64,000 bases of DNA, taken from Rhodothermales bacterium (GTDB taxonomy: Bacteria; Bacteroidota; Rhodothermia; Rhodothermales; UBA10348). Both the position numbers and the translations under genes were made by a program. Location: the NCBI GenBank assembly GCA_028284865.1, contig JANQQV010000018.1, positions 62,001-126,000 of the forward strand. The letters run 5' to 3'. Shown in pieces: positions 55,276 through 64,000 of this stretch. Under the pieces are notes generated by a model, which saw only the letters and a list, made by a program, of their open reading frames with translations, did no database searches and was not told the origin of the DNA. Position 1 is the stretch's first letter. Each line of letters begins with the position of its first letter.

Positions 55276-55893
55276 TCAGGGAGAAGCGAGCAGCTGGAAT
55301 GGCGTTGACTTCCCATCCATCTGAACCTGGTGGTACCCGATGGGGGTCATGTCGATGGCCGGAAGCACGGATGCCGATCCCATAATGGACCAGTGCGGCT
55401 GTCTGATGGCTTGCTCAAGTGGAACCGAACCGAGACTGTAAGGATGGTCAGAGGGAAGCGCCATGGAGTCCTGGTGCTCGACTGTTCCAGCAGCCACCAA
55501 CTGAACGGCGCCTCGCTGCTCCACGGTCTGCAGGCCAACCATCATACCCAGGATGACCATCAGACTTACGAAAGAGGTGGCCATGGCAGCCTTTCCGAGT
55601 CGCGAAAGATAGGTCGACTCCACTCGATTCTTGCGCTCCAACTCGATGGCTACCCGATGCCGGATCTGCGCCTCGAGTGACGCCCGACCATGCCTTCCGC
55701 CGTAGGAACTCAGCATGTTACGGGTTCGACACAGGCACTGGGCGTGTGCAGCAAGCGAAGGATTGGCTTCAAGGAATTCCTCGAATGCCTCCTTCACGGC
55801 CGCATCCATCGTACCGTCGACATATTCGCAAAGGAACTCGTCGAGTTGGTCGTCAGGCTGGTCGAAATGATCCGGGTAGTATCCTTCGGGCAT
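55276..55893 (-). CDS. anti-sigma factor-like membrane protein
   Basis: This is a 205-residue protein. A cytoplasmic N-terminal helical domain (LDEFLCEYVDGTMDAAVKEAFEEFL with HAQCLCRTRNML) precedes one transmembrane helix (AAMATSFVSLMVILGMMVGL). An extracytoplasmic tail of about 80 residues follows. Cysteines and histidines in the N-terminal domain (LCEY, HAQCLC) resemble a zinc-binding anti-sigma domain. It is encoded downstream of an ECF sigma gene on the same strand, so the likely role is membrane sequestration of that factor. The ATG at 55893 is preferred over a GTG at 55899. A hairpin lies between the two genes. Confidence 0.75.
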   Translation of the reverse strand: MPEGYYPDHFDQPDDQLDEFLCEYVDGTMDAAVKEAFEEFLEANPSLAAHAQCLCRTRNMLSSYGGRHGRASLEAQIRHRVAIELERKNRVESTYLSRLGKAAMATSFVSLMVILGMMVGLQTVEQRGAVQLVAAGTVEHQDSMALPSDHPYSLGSVPLEQAIRQPHWSIMGSASVLPAIDMTPIGYHQVQMDGKSTPFQLLASP

Positions 55894-56002
55894 AAGCACC
55901 GGTGGCGGAGTGATTCAAATCCCCTACACGTGGAAAAGGTGAAGGTTCTCGCAGGGCTGGATTTTTTGCTTCGTGTGACGCGCAACGTTTCATCAAACGA
56001 CA

Positions 56003-56036
56003 AAGGGGCGGCTGCGCACCCGCGCACCCGCCCCTT
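56003..56036 (-). terminator. terminator-like hairpin between sigma and anti-sigma genes
   Basis: AAGGGGCGG (56003-56011) pairs with CCGCCCCTT (56028-56036), and TGCGC (56013-56017) with GCGCA (56022-56026) inside, around a four-base loop. On the minus strand the stem is followed only by a short T run (CCCCTTTG), so termination may be partial. The hairpin lies 24 bases after the sigma gene stop and 110 bases before the anti-sigma start. Confidence 0.6.
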
Positions 56037-56059
56037 CGCTTGCACTGAGCAAAACTGTG

Positions 56060-56755
56060 TCAGTCCGTCTTCGGCGTGTAGACTTCCTTCAGCAACGCCT
56101 GGAGTTTGGTCCGGCCACGGTTGATACGGCTCTTCACCGTACCCATCGGCAAACCGGTGATCTCTGCGATCTCCTCGTAAGCCAGCTGCTGCACGTCACG
56201 AAGCACGACCACCTCCCGAAATTCCTCGGGGATCTGGCGAAGGGCTTCCTGAATGAAGAAGTCCTGGATCGTGGATTCGGTGTGCTTGTCCGGGCTGAAC
56301 GTTTCGTCCGGAATCTCTACTTCGTATTCCTCGTCGTCCCGGTTCACCGACTGCAGCGAGTACAACCGACGACGCTTGCGCTTGCGGTATTCGGAACGCG
56401 CCAGGTTACCAGCAATGGTGTAGAGCCACGTGGAGTACTTGGCAATCCGGCGATAGGAATGCCGGTTGCGATACACGCGCAGGAAGGTCTCCTGGAGGAG
56501 ATCTTCGCACTCCTTCATGTCACCCAGGAAACGGTAGATATAGTTGGTCAGCGGATCCTTGTATCGACTGACCAGAATATCAAAGGCCTCCACCGTTCCC
56601 ATCTGGAACTGGGACATGAGGTCCTCATCGCTCATTTGGGAGAGGGCATCAAAATGCCTGTTGTTCGGATTGAGGTTTCCCATCATTCCGAACTCAGACG
56701 CCTTTACCGTCAGCGTCCTCTTCTTGAGCTTTCCTGCGTTTTCAGTTTCTGTCAT
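56060..56755 (-). CDS. ECF subfamily RNA polymerase sigma factor (RpoE/SigW-like)
   Basis: This is a 231-residue sigma factor. Region 2 runs from MSQFQMGTVEAFDILVSRYKDPLTNYIYRFLGDMKECEDLLQETFLRVYRN to the RIAKYSTWLYTIAGNLARSEYRKRKRRR segment. Region 4 contains EEFREVVVLRDVQQLAYEEIAEITGLPMGTVKSRINRGRTKL. An N-terminal extension of about 40 residues precedes region 2. The clear pattern of RpoE-like factors suggests an envelope stress role. The anti-sigma-like gene is downstream. Confidence 0.95.
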   Translation of the reverse strand: MTETENAGKLKKRTLTVKASEFGMMGNLNPNNRHFDALSQMSDEDLMSQFQMGTVEAFDILVSRYKDPLTNYIYRFLGDMKECEDLLQETFLRVYRNRHSYRRIAKYSTWLYTIAGNLARSEYRKRKRRRLYSLQSVNRDDEEYEVEIPDETFSPDKHTESTIQDFFIQEALRQIPEEFREVVVLRDVQQLAYEEIAEITGLPMGTVKSRINRGRTKLQALLKEVYTPKTD

Positions 56756-56931
56756 GGATTCAGGTAATCAACGGGTGAATTCCCGCATATCGTATGTAGC
56801 TCTGACAAATTGTCTGTTACAGGTTAGACGCCCGGTGTGCCACCTTCATGTCACCCTTTCAGGAAACAATCCGGAGACCGGAACAACCGTGCTTTTGATG
56901 GGTGCGACCGAAAGTCACCTCCATCGCCGTA

Positions 56932-57948
56932 TCAGGCTGCCAGAATATTCCTGAACAGCAAATTCAGGATAAGCCGATCGGACCGCTGACTCCCGCCTTT
57001 CAGCTCGGAATCAGCCGCCAAGAGCGCTGAAAGCGCCCTGTGGATCGCCTTTACGTCATATCGACGTAAGCAAGCAAGATACTCTTTCAGGAAGAAGGGC
57101 GAAACCCCGATGGCTCTCGCCATCTCTTTTTCAGGAATTCTTTCCTCTCGAAAGGCTGTCAGTTGCCACAGTTTTATAAAGAACGCGGTCAGGACAGCAA
57201 CAATCATGTTGCTCTCCCCGGTCGGGTTCGAAGACTGCTGCAACAACCGTTCCGTTATGTGTAGCGCCCTGTCAAACTGTCGTTCGCCCACGGCGCGCTG
57301 TAATTCGAAGACATTGTAGTCCCGGGTCTGACCACTTGCTTGGACAATGTCCTCAGCGGTAATGACTTCCCGCTCACCCACGTATGTGGCCAGCTTGCCC
57401 AACTCCGCTTCCACGGATGAGAGAGAGGCTCCCACGTATTCGCCCAGCATCTGGACCGCCTTCGGCTCCAGGGCAAATCCCTTCTCCTTGGCCAGTGTCT
57501 CGATCCAGCGAGGCACTTGATTGGGGTACAGCGCCTTGAATTCCACAGCCTTGCCGGCGCTCTTCAGTGCACGGTACGGATGACGGCTCATGTTCGGCTT
57601 TCCGGCGCAGACCAGAAAAACGACACACGCCGGATTAGGCTGTTCGGCCAACCCCTTGAACAGGGCGTTTTCTTTCATCCGGTCAAAGTCCCGGATGATG
57701 ACCACGCGACGTTCAGCCATCATTGGAAATGCCTGACACGCGTTCAGTGCTTGCCGCGCGTCCGTCTCATGCCCGTAAAGCAGATCCAGATTGAAGTCCT
57801 TCTCGTGCGGCTGCAGGGCATTCTCAAGTAGCAGGGCCTGCAAGCGGTCTATGAACCACCGCTCTTCACCGTGCAGCAGGTAGATCGGCGCAAAATTCCG
57901 ATTCTGGAAAGCCGTCTTGAGCTCGATATACGGGTTCTCTCGTGCCAT
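56932..57948 (-). CDS. holA: DNA polymerase III subunit delta
   Basis: This is a 338-residue clamp loader subunit that opens the beta clamp. The N-terminal domain has IYLLHGEERWFIDRL in place of a P-loop, the usual degenerate form. LPLL-type clamp-binding residues are less evident. The middle domain has FELQRAVGERQFDRALHITERLLQQ, and the C-terminal domain has HRALSALLAADSELKGG, which is the collar. The length and order match holA. The der gene follows on the same side with 32 bases of separation. Confidence 0.93.
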   Translation of the reverse strand: MARENPYIELKTAFQNRNFAPIYLLHGEERWFIDRLQALLLENALQPHEKDFNLDLLYGHETDARQALNACQAFPMMAERRVVIIRDFDRMKENALFKGLAEQPNPACVVFLVCAGKPNMSRHPYRALKSAGKAVEFKALYPNQVPRWIETLAKEKGFALEPKAVQMLGEYVGASLSSVEAELGKLATYVGEREVITAEDIVQASGQTRDYNVFELQRAVGERQFDRALHITERLLQQSSNPTGESNMIVAVLTAFFIKLWQLTAFREERIPEKEMARAIGVSPFFLKEYLACLRRYDVKAIHRALSALLAADSELKGGSQRSDRLILNLLFRNILAA

Positions 57949-57980
57949 GCTTCATGGATCCGGTCAAACCGGGCCACATC

Positions 57981-59282
57981 CTATTTCTGCTTGAACACCA
58001 GCTTGACAGGAACGCCCTCGAAGCCGAACGATTCGCGGAGTCGGTTTTCCAGATATCGACGATACCCTTCCCGAATACCCTTGGGCTGATTCGTGAAGAA
58101 CTGGAATACAGGTGGCGCAGCTCGGACCTGGGTCACGTAGTTGATCTTGATCCGCTGATTCCGGTACATCGGCGGATTGTGACGGGCCAGAACCACCTTC
58201 AACCACTCGTTGAGTTTGGACGTCGCTATGCGCTTGTGTCGCTCTGCATCCACCTCGAGCACCTTGTCCAGCAGCTTGCGAACCCGCTGCTTTGTCATGG
58301 CCGAAATGGTCACGATGGGGATGAAATCCAGCGTCTGGAGTCGCTCTCGGATGCTATCCACGTAGTCACGTGCCGTGTTCGTCTCCTTCTCGAGCAGGTC
58401 CCATTTGTTGATGCCCAGCACGAGACCCTTTTTCATGATCTCGGCGCGTTTGAGCACCTTGATGTCCTGGGACTCAAGACCCTCCACCGCGTCGATCAGC
58501 AAAATCGCCGTGGTACAGGATTCGATGGCACGTTCGGTACGAAGCGTCGAGTAGAATTCAACGTTTTCCCGGATGCGAGCCCGCTTTCTCAAACCAGCCG
58601 TGTCCACCAACACGATTTCCCGTCCGTCCACCTTCATGACGGCGTCGATGGAATCACGGGTAGTCCCGGAGATCTCGGTCACGATCGAGCGCTCTTCGCC
58701 GAGAAGCACATTGGTCAGCGATGACTTGCCCACGTTGGGACGGCCGATGATGGCAAACCTCGGCCGATCATCTTCTTCCTCACCCTCGCCTTCCGGCAAG
58801 CGCTCCACGACGGCATCCAGAAGGTCGCCCGTACCCATGCCATTGATGGAGCTGAGGGCATAGACATCATCAAAGCCAAGCTCATACAGCGAGTTGGCTT
58901 CCCATCGGCGCTCATCGTTGTCTGCCTTGTTGCCTACGACCAGGACAGGACGATCGCTCTTGCGCAAGATGTTGGCCATCTCCAAGTCGAGATCGGTGAC
59001 CCCGACCATGACATCATTGACGAACAGGATGAGATCAGCTTCCTCGATTGCCAGGTGAACCTGTTCGCGGATGGCCGCTTCGAACCGGTCCTCGGAGTTG
59101 GTGACGAATCCGCCGGTGTCGACAATCGAAAACGTGCGACCGCCCCAAATGACTTCGCCATAGACGCGGTCCCGCGTCACACCGGGCTCATCATGCACGA
59201 TGGAACGGCGTTCTTCGGTAAGGCGATTGAAAAAGGTGGACTTGCCCACGTTTGGGCGTCCGACGATGGCAACGAGCGGCAT
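57981..59282 (-). CDS. der: ribosome biogenesis GTPase Der (EngA)
   Basis: This 433-residue double GTPase is needed for 50S subunit assembly. The first G domain has [32 protein letters not shown] and NKAD. The second has [35 protein letters not shown] and NKWDLLEK. The C-terminal KH-like domain ends in [10 protein letters not shown]. All G1 to G4 motifs are intact in both. The ATG at 59282 is the usual start; the frame would extend to 59300. The gene for an EcsC family protein is upstream by 42 bases. Confidence 0.97.
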   Translation of the reverse strand: MPLVAIVGRPNVGKSTFFNRLTEERRSIVHDEPGVTRDRVYGEVIWGGRTFSIVDTGGFVTNSEDRFEAAIREQVHLAIEEADLILFVNDVMVGVTDLDLEMANILRKSDRPVLVVGNKADNDERRWEANSLYELGFDDVYALSSINGMGTGDLLDAVVERLPEGEGEEEDDRPRFAIIGRPNVGKSSLTNVLLGEERSIVTEISGTTRDSIDAVMKVDGREIVLVDTAGLRKRARIRENVEFYSTLRTERAIESCTTAILLIDAVEGLESQDIKVLKRAEIMKKGLVLGINKWDLLEKETNTARDYVDSIRERLQTLDFIPIVTISAMTKQRVRKLLDKVLEVDAERHKRIATSKLNEWLKVVLARHNPPMYRNQRIKINYVTQVRAAPPVFQFFTNQPKGIREGYRRYLENRLRESFGFEGVPVKLVFKQK

Positions 59283-59324
59283 ACAGGCGGAACCGGCCAC
59301 AATGCCGGCAGAAAGGGAAGAGCG

Positions 59325-60146
59325 TCAGGAGCGTTCCTTGCGCTCAATATAAAGCGCACGGAACAGCATGAACGCCGTCTCTGCCGTCTCGGTTGTGAAC
59401 CAGTAGTTGATTCCGGCTCCGATAGCTGCACCTGCGATGGGAATCATCTGAGCGATCTTGCGCCCCCCGATGTTCTTGGCAATCTCGCGAGGAAGGTGCC
59501 GATTCTGGTCCCGAAACGTGCCGGACACACGTCCTCGATACTCAGACGAGTGTGCCATGGCGGCCGCGGCGACCGTGATTTCGCGAAGGGCCTGATTCTT
59601 GGACTCGCGTGAACTGCTGGCAGCCACGTTGAAAATCGACAGCACCAGTGGAGAATAGGCGGGCGAACTGACGTCAAATCCGTAGGCTGCCCCAATTTGC
59701 TGGATAAGCCGCAAGTTGATACCGAAGAGCAACGGGATATCAGCCGCGATCAGAACAGCACCTCCCAGCCCGGTGCCACCGCCTTCAACGGCCGCCAGGA
59801 TGGCATTTTCAGACACGTAGCTTTTTGCGATCTCGTCGAGGGTCTTGAGATCCTGATCCCTAAGATCCGCCAACTCGGATACGTCGAGACCTTTGTCCTT
59901 CGCCGCCCGAAGAACTTCCTTGGGCTCATACGTCCAGGTGGACGCATCATTGAGCAGCGAAAGGAACTGCGAGATCGCTTTGTCAGCTTGGTCGATGACT
60001 TCCTCGGGAACGACCCGATTCACGACCCAATCCATGGGCGCCATCGCCCAATTGAATGCCTGGGCAAACAGGGAGTCATCTCCGTGTTGCCACTTCTCGA
60101 TTTCCTTCTGTACGGATCGTTCGTAGTCGGTCAGTCGCATGTCCAT
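59325..60146 (-). CDS. EcsC family protein
   Basis: This is a 273-residue protein of the EcsC family. Its first part is a charged helix (YERSVQKEIEKWQHGD) and its second half contains hydrophobic stretches (ENAILAAVEGGGTGLGGAVLIAADIPLLFGINLRLIQQIG). The latter is the family's conserved membrane-associated segment. The C-terminal part has IGGRKIAQMIPIAGAAIGAGINYWFT, also typical. In Bacillus, EcsC is the third protein of the Ecs system but its role is unclear. No ecsA or ecsB genes are nearby. ATGs at 60146 and 60140 both fit. Confidence 0.85.
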   Translation of the reverse strand: MDMRLTDYERSVQKEIEKWQHGDDSLFAQAFNWAMAPMDWVVNRVVPEEVIDQADKAISQFLSLLNDASTWTYEPKEVLRAAKDKGLDVSELADLRDQDLKTLDEIAKSYVSENAILAAVEGGGTGLGGAVLIAADIPLLFGINLRLIQQIGAAYGFDVSSPAYSPLVLSIFNVAASSSRESKNQALREITVAAAAMAHSSEYRGRVSGTFRDQNRHLPREIAKNIGGRKIAQMIPIAGAAIGAGINYWFTTETAETAFMLFRALYIERKERS

Positions 60147-60224
60147 GCTCGATGGTGATGGAAGCGACGCCGATCGATGAAGCGGATGGTCCGCTCCACA
60201 TCACAGTCTGACGGGAATCCCCGT

Positions 60225-61751
60225 TCAGTCCATGATCTCGTACTTCTTCAGCAGTCGATACATCGTTGCGCGTCCGATTCCCAGTTCCACGGCTGCACGG
60301 TCCACATTCCGGTCACACAACCGGTAGGCCCGCTCAACAGCGCGGTGTTTGAGTTCTTCGAGCGAAACGATGCCGCCGTCGCCATCGCCGAGGGGTACCT
60401 CGTCTTCATCGGCGAACGACAGATCTGCGTCGTTTCCGGATGACGGTGTACTACTGGATGACGATTCAGGTTGCGCGCCAAAGCTTGCGGATGAAGCGGG
60501 GACACTGGAAGGGCGCGTGAACGACGTTTCGGCAGCTTCGGCCAGCGTCAGTCGATCCGCCCACGGGGAAATCGTGTTCTGGTCGGCGATCATCAGATCG
60601 GGCGCACTGATCTCGGCTTCGTCAGAGAGCAGGATGGCGCGTTCGATGGCGCTTTTGAGCTCACGGACGTTGCCCGGCCACGAGTAATTCTCGATAGCCC
60701 GGCGGGCCTGGGTGGACATCTTCTTACCCTTGAAGTCGGGGTGCTTCGAGATGTAGTCGCGGAAGAAGAAATTTGACAGCAACAGGACATCCGATGCGCG
60801 ATCACGCAGCGGGGGCAGCGGAATCGGGAATTGGAAGAGTCGGTAGTAGAGGTCTTCGCGGAACTTGCCGTTGCGAATCATGCTCACGATATCCCGGTTC
60901 GTTGCGCAGATCACGCGAGCATCGAAATCGATGAGTTCGCTGCCACCAACCCGGGTCAGCTCGCCTTCCTGGAGCGCACGGAGCAGCTTGGCCTGCAGGT
61001 CCATGTCCAGCTCGCCGATCTCGTCGAGGAAGATCGTGCCGCCGTCGGCCTGTTCGAACTTCCCGATCTTGCGGGCATGTGCGCCGGTGAACGAGCCTTT
61101 CTCGTGACCAAAGAACTCACTCTCCATCAGCTCACGCGGAATGGCGGCACAGTTCACCACGACGAACGGTCCGCGCTTGCGGCCGGATGCGTAGTGGATG
61201 GCCTTGGCGACGAGCTCTTTCCCGGTTCCACTCTCGCCTTGAACAGCGACCATCAGATCGCCGCGCGTTGCCTTCTGGATCTTTCGGTAGACCTCCTGCA
61301 TCGCGGCCGACTCACCGATCATTCCTTTGACCTGGTACTTCTCGGTGACTTCGGTCCGCAGGGATTCCACCTCACGTTCGAGAGACACTTTCTCAAGCAC
61401 GTTGCGCACGATGGAATCCAGCTTCACCAGGTCATCCTGACCTTTCGTGATGTAGTCGTAGGCACCGAGCTTCATGGCTTCGACAGCGGTATCAATGACA
61501 CCCTGGGCTGAAACCATGATCACAGGGACATCGGGAACGCGCGTCAGCATCTGGCGAAGGACTTCGATACCGTCAATACCGGGCATCATGATGTCGAGCA
61601 GGACCAGGTCCGGCTTGTCATCGAGAGCCTTCAGGACGTCTTCCCCATTGTGGAAAACGCTGACAGTGTAGTTGTCATTCTTGTCGAGCCGGTAGCTCAA
61701 CATCCGGGCGTAATGCCGGTCGTCATCGACGACGTAGATCCGATAGTTCAT
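60225..61751 (-). CDS. NtrC-type sigma54-dependent response regulator
   Basis: This is a 508-residue regulator with three domains. The receiver domain (residues 1-120) has the phosphorylation aspartate in LVLLDIMMPGIDG and acidic pocket VVDDDRHY. The AAA+ sigma54 activator domain has Walker A GESGTGKELVA, the sigma-contacting loop GSFTGAHA (a variant of GAFTGA), and arginine finger region LYYRLFQFPIPLPPLRDR. The C-terminal Fis-type helix-turn-helix is AAVELGIGRATMYRLLKKY. A serine-rich linker of about 80 residues separates the latter two. No kinase gene is adjacent. The ATG at 61751 has a GGAGG site six bases upstream. Confidence 0.96.
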   Translation of the reverse strand: MNYRIYVVDDDRHYARMLSYRLDKNDNYTVSVFHNGEDVLKALDDKPDLVLLDIMMPGIDGIEVLRQMLTRVPDVPVIMVSAQGVIDTAVEAMKLGAYDYITKGQDDLVKLDSIVRNVLEKVSLEREVESLRTEVTEKYQVKGMIGESAAMQEVYRKIQKATRGDLMVAVQGESGTGKELVAKAIHYASGRKRGPFVVVNCAAIPRELMESEFFGHEKGSFTGAHARKIGKFEQADGGTIFLDEIGELDMDLQAKLLRALQEGELTRVGGSELIDFDARVICATNRDIVSMIRNGKFREDLYYRLFQFPIPLPPLRDRASDVLLLSNFFFRDYISKHPDFKGKKMSTQARRAIENYSWPGNVRELKSAIERAILLSDEAEISAPDLMIADQNTISPWADRLTLAEAAETSFTRPSSVPASSASFGAQPESSSSSTPSSGNDADLSFADEDEVPLGDGDGGIVSLEELKHRAVERAYRLCDRNVDRAAVELGIGRATMYRLLKKYEIMD

Positions 61752-61826
61752 GTGTGCCCTCCGGGAAACGGGCGATATGGAGTGGTGAGGGATGCGAATC
61801 CTGATCAATTTTGGCCGTTCGGACCT

Positions 61827-61840
61827 GTCCTGATCAGGAC
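61827..61840. promoter_or_regulatory. 14-bp perfect palindrome upstream of the NtrC-type regulator
   Basis: GTCCTGATCAGGAC is a perfect palindrome 76 bases upstream of the regulator's start codon. A related half, CTGATCAATT, follows at 61801. It may be an operator for a dimeric regulator, possibly for autoregulation. Confidence 0.35.
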
Positions 61841-61918
61841 TTCGCTACTCCGTTATCGGGCAGCACGTCGGATTCTTAAGGGTGTTTTTATCAAAATGAG
61901 ACGGTCCAGAAACCGCTC

Positions 61919-62731
61919 TCAGATGAAAATCAGGCCTACCGTACCCACGACAAAGCAGTAGATGGCGAACAGGTGGAATTGTCCGCGCTTGACGAAGGAG
62001 ATTACCAGGCGAATGGCAACAATGCCGGAAAGAAAGGCAGCGATCATACCCGGAGTCATCACACTCCATGCGGCTCCATCGAGCGCACTGTAGGCCTCAC
62101 CGAGTTTGAGCATGGTCGCTCCGATAACTACGGGAAGCAGCATCAGGAATGAAAAGTCCGCCGCCTCTTCTGGATTGATCTTCTGATACATGGCCGTGCA
62201 GATCGTCGCGCCGGATCGGGAAATTCCGGGAATCATGGCTGCGGCTTGAGCCAGGCCGATCAGGACCGCGTTGCCCGGGCCCACTTTGCGGGTGCCCTTG
62301 TTGCTCCACATGGTCAGGAGCAGCAGTGTACCCGTTACGAGCAGCATGCCTGCGGCCAGCTTGGGCGATGTGAACGCCTCTTCGATACGATCCCCAAAGA
62401 AGACGTAAATCAGACCGGTCGGAATCATGCTCAGCAGGACATGAATACCGAGCCGAAAATTGGCGTCTTGCTGATAGCTGGTATTCCATTGGCCAGGGCG
62501 AACCAGCCCCTTGAGGATATCCGTGGTCAGGGCCCCCAGCCGATGGCGATACACCCAGGCGATACTCAGAACCGTTCCAAAATGGACCAGAACCTCGAAC
62601 AACACGCCATCGTTGCCGGACTCCAAGCCCAGAACGTACTGCCCCAACACCAGATGTCCGGATGAGGACACTGGAAGGAATTCAGTGAGCCCTTGAATCA
62701 GGCCGAGTATGATGGACTCCCACCAGGTCAT
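61919..62731 (-). CDS. uppP: undecaprenyl-diphosphatase (UppP/BacA)
   Basis: This is a 270-residue membrane enzyme that dephosphorylates undecaprenyl diphosphate to recycle the lipid carrier for cell wall synthesis. Both active-site motifs are visible: the (E/Q)-rich motif GLTEFLPVSSSGHLVLGQ near the N-terminus and PGISRSGATI in the middle. About eight hydrophobic helices follow the family pattern. The gene is alone, downstream of the NFACT-type gene and upstream of the response regulator on the same strand. Confidence 0.96.
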   Translation of the reverse strand: MTWWESIILGLIQGLTEFLPVSSSGHLVLGQYVLGLESGNDGVLFEVLVHFGTVLSIAWVYRHRLGALTTDILKGLVRPGQWNTSYQQDANFRLGIHVLLSMIPTGLIYVFFGDRIEEAFTSPKLAAGMLLVTGTLLLLTMWSNKGTRKVGPGNAVLIGLAQAAAMIPGISRSGATICTAMYQKINPEEAADFSFLMLLPVVIGATMLKLGEAYSALDGAAWSVMTPGMIAAFLSGIVAIRLVISFVKRGQFHLFAIYCFVVGTVGLIFI

Positions 62732-62871
62732 GGGTTCTGGAATTGGCTGAGTGCGTGAAGAAGCGAGAATCTACAACGCGGTTATCGGCCATGTGACGGG
62801 CAACCTCACCCTTCGCAATAAATCGACAGCGAGCCCGCATAACAACTCACTGCTGGTCTGATGATCCGCGC

Positions 62872-64000
62872 TCAGTTCGGCAGGCCAGGCTCGATCAGAA
62901 TGACCTCTTCCCTTTCAATGCGGACGGCGCCCTGCGCTGCCTTGCGAGGCTTGCGGACATACTTCCGCTGGGTCACGATGACCGGAGCCAATGCGCTGGT
63001 TCGTGCCTTGCTGAACCAAGCTGCCACGGCTGCGGCTTTCTCAACGACGTGCCGAGGTGGCTTGTCAGTGCGTCCCTTGACCCGCAAGACAGCATGTGAC
63101 CCGGCGACACCACGTGCATGCATCCACAGATCGAATGGACGCGAATCACGCAACGTCAACTCGTCATTCTGGCGCGCATTCCGGCCGACCCAGATTTCGT
63201 ATCCCTCTCCCAGATCGATCCTTCGATAGGGAATCCCGTCTTCGTCTCCCGCAGCTTGTTGGAGTGTTGAAATGACATCGGCATTGCGCTGCTTGAAATC
63301 CCGAACAGCGGCCACATCTGCCAGCTCCTTCACCTCGGAGTGCAAGATCTCCAGTCGGCTGGCCTGGGAACGCAATCCCTCCAAACGCTCTTGTGCAACT
63401 TCCCTCGCGGCCCGGCTGGATTTTGCCTTTTCGTAGTAGCGTTGGGCGTTTTCAACGGCGGACAACGTGGAATCCAACCGGATGGTCACTGTCGATCCAT
63501 CCCCGAGCAAGTCGGGCAACTGGGCCACCTCCGCCCCGGCTTTCACCTGATGCAGTTGGGCCATCAGCAAATGACCGAGATGCTCATAGTGCTCGGCCCT
63601 CGAAGGCTTGGCCAACTCGCTCTCAACTCGTTGCAGCGATCGCTCAGCCTGTGCGAACCGTTTGCGAATGGCTCCCAGCAGCGGTTTGTATTCCCCGTCG
63701 AATCGGGTTTGGGCCAGTTTGATGCGCGCGCAGACCCGGACCGCTTTATCGACCGAATCGAATCGCTCAGCTTCTGTCCCCAGGTGACGAAGCTCGGCCA
63801 ACGCCAAGGTCGGTTCTCCATCCTCGTCTTTGTACAGGCGAGGCGTTGGTTGATCCAATTCTCGGAGCAGGTTCTGACCTGTTTCAAACAGCCTGGCTGG
63901 GTCCTCTGTACCCCCCACCCTGAATAGCAATTCATCCCGGAGCGGCCCGGATAGAAGCGGCCAAAGTTTGGAGGCTGGCTTGCCGGAGGTCAATAGTCTC
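62872..64000 (-). CDS. NFACT family protein (RqcH/Rqc2/FbpA-type), partial
   Basis: This gene runs off the right edge, so its N-terminal part is missing; at least 375 residues are visible. Long coiled-coil helices (KPSRAEHYEHLGHLLMAQL, NAQRYYEKAKSSRAAREVAQERL) lead to the NFACT-R domain at the C-terminus, with YEIWVGRNARQNDELTLRDS and DLWMHARGVAGSHAVLRVKG, which are its hallmarks. Bacterial members bind the 50S subunit and add alanine tails to stalled peptides for degradation. Whether this one does cannot be told without the N-terminal NFACT-N domain. Confidence 0.92.
   Translation of the reverse strand, partial: RLLTSGKPASKLWPLLSGPLRDELLFRVGGTEDPARLFETGQNLLRELDQPTPRLYKDEDGEPTLALAELRHLGTEAERFDSVDKAVRVCARIKLAQTRFDGEYKPLLGAIRKRFAQAERSLQRVESELAKPSRAEHYEHLGHLLMAQLHQVKAGAEVAQLPDLLGDGSTVTIRLDSTLSAVENAQRYYEKAKSSRAAREVAQERLEGLRSQASRLEILHSEVKELADVAAVRDFKQRNADVISTLQQAAGDEDGIPYRRIDLGEGYEIWVGRNARQNDELTLRDSRPFDLWMHARGVAGSHAVLRVKGRTDKPPRHVVEKAAAVAAWFSKARTSALAPVIVTQRKYVRKPRKAAQGAVRIEREEVILIEPGLPN

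Noticed and set aside
62872..64000. NFACT gene as an N-terminally truncated pseudogene
   Set aside because: The frame is open to the last base of the window, so the truncation is due to the edge.

Overview
The window looks like chromosomal DNA from a member of the Rhodothermota/Balneolota side of the Bacteroidota (FCB) group. This is inferred from gene content, not from a marker search. The pointers are a TonB-dependent receptor followed by a DUF4249-like lipoprotein, a fused hisIE next to hisF, an F-type ATP synthase operon that ends at atpG with no atpD or atpC, OmpA-type and PKD-domain lipoproteins, two choice-of-anchor B proteins, and a PadR plus prefix-domain permease pair. Base composition is moderately GC-rich and even throughout. 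Genes are dense and often overlap by 1 to 4 bases. I see no insertion sequence, prophage, integron or CRISPR array.

Left part (1-24449): the tail of a membrane protein and an ABC ATPase; small secreted proteins; a DsbA-like thioredoxin-fold protein; a tolC / MacA-type adaptor / MacB-type ATPase set with no permease beside it; a PrcB-type lipoprotein; marC; a secreted amidohydrolase; a multicopper oxidase read directly behind uvrB; a second, lipid-anchored amidohydrolase; a TonB receptor with a DUF4249-like partner; hisF-hisIE; a CYTH-like protein facing a PadR regulator and an 896-residue permease across an intergenic array of five TATATCG boxes, four of them exactly 17 bp apart.

Middle part (24500-39180): an ECF sigma factor with a small membrane protein; tRNA-Ser(GCU) with a strong terminator; a secreted trypsin-like protease; then, on the minus strand, an envelope and energy cluster read as M23 peptidase, bactofilin, AtpZ, an AtpI-like protein, atpB, atpE, atpF, atpH, atpA, atpG. 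Facing away from it are rpsT with a consensus-like promoter and two OmpA-domain proteins. queG follows.

Right part (39177-64000): a large soluble PAS histidine kinase; an MFS exporter behind lysS and a lipid-anchored cyclophilin; a small set with a DUF2520 Rossmann protein and a MEMO-like protein; two paralogous choice-of-anchor B proteins flanking an oppositely oriented lipoprotein and di-heme peroxidase; a second ECF sigma factor with an anti-sigma-like partner separated by a terminator-like hairpin; holA, der, an EcsC protein, an NtrC-type regulator, uppP, and the C-terminal part of an NFACT (RqcH/Rqc2-type) protein cut by the window edge.

Most of the window is housekeeping and envelope biology. 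I did not find a clearly new multi-gene system. The strongest leads are the phased TATATCG array, the paired choice-of-anchor B genes, the complementary incomplete ABC modules, and the hairpin inside the sigma/anti-sigma pair.
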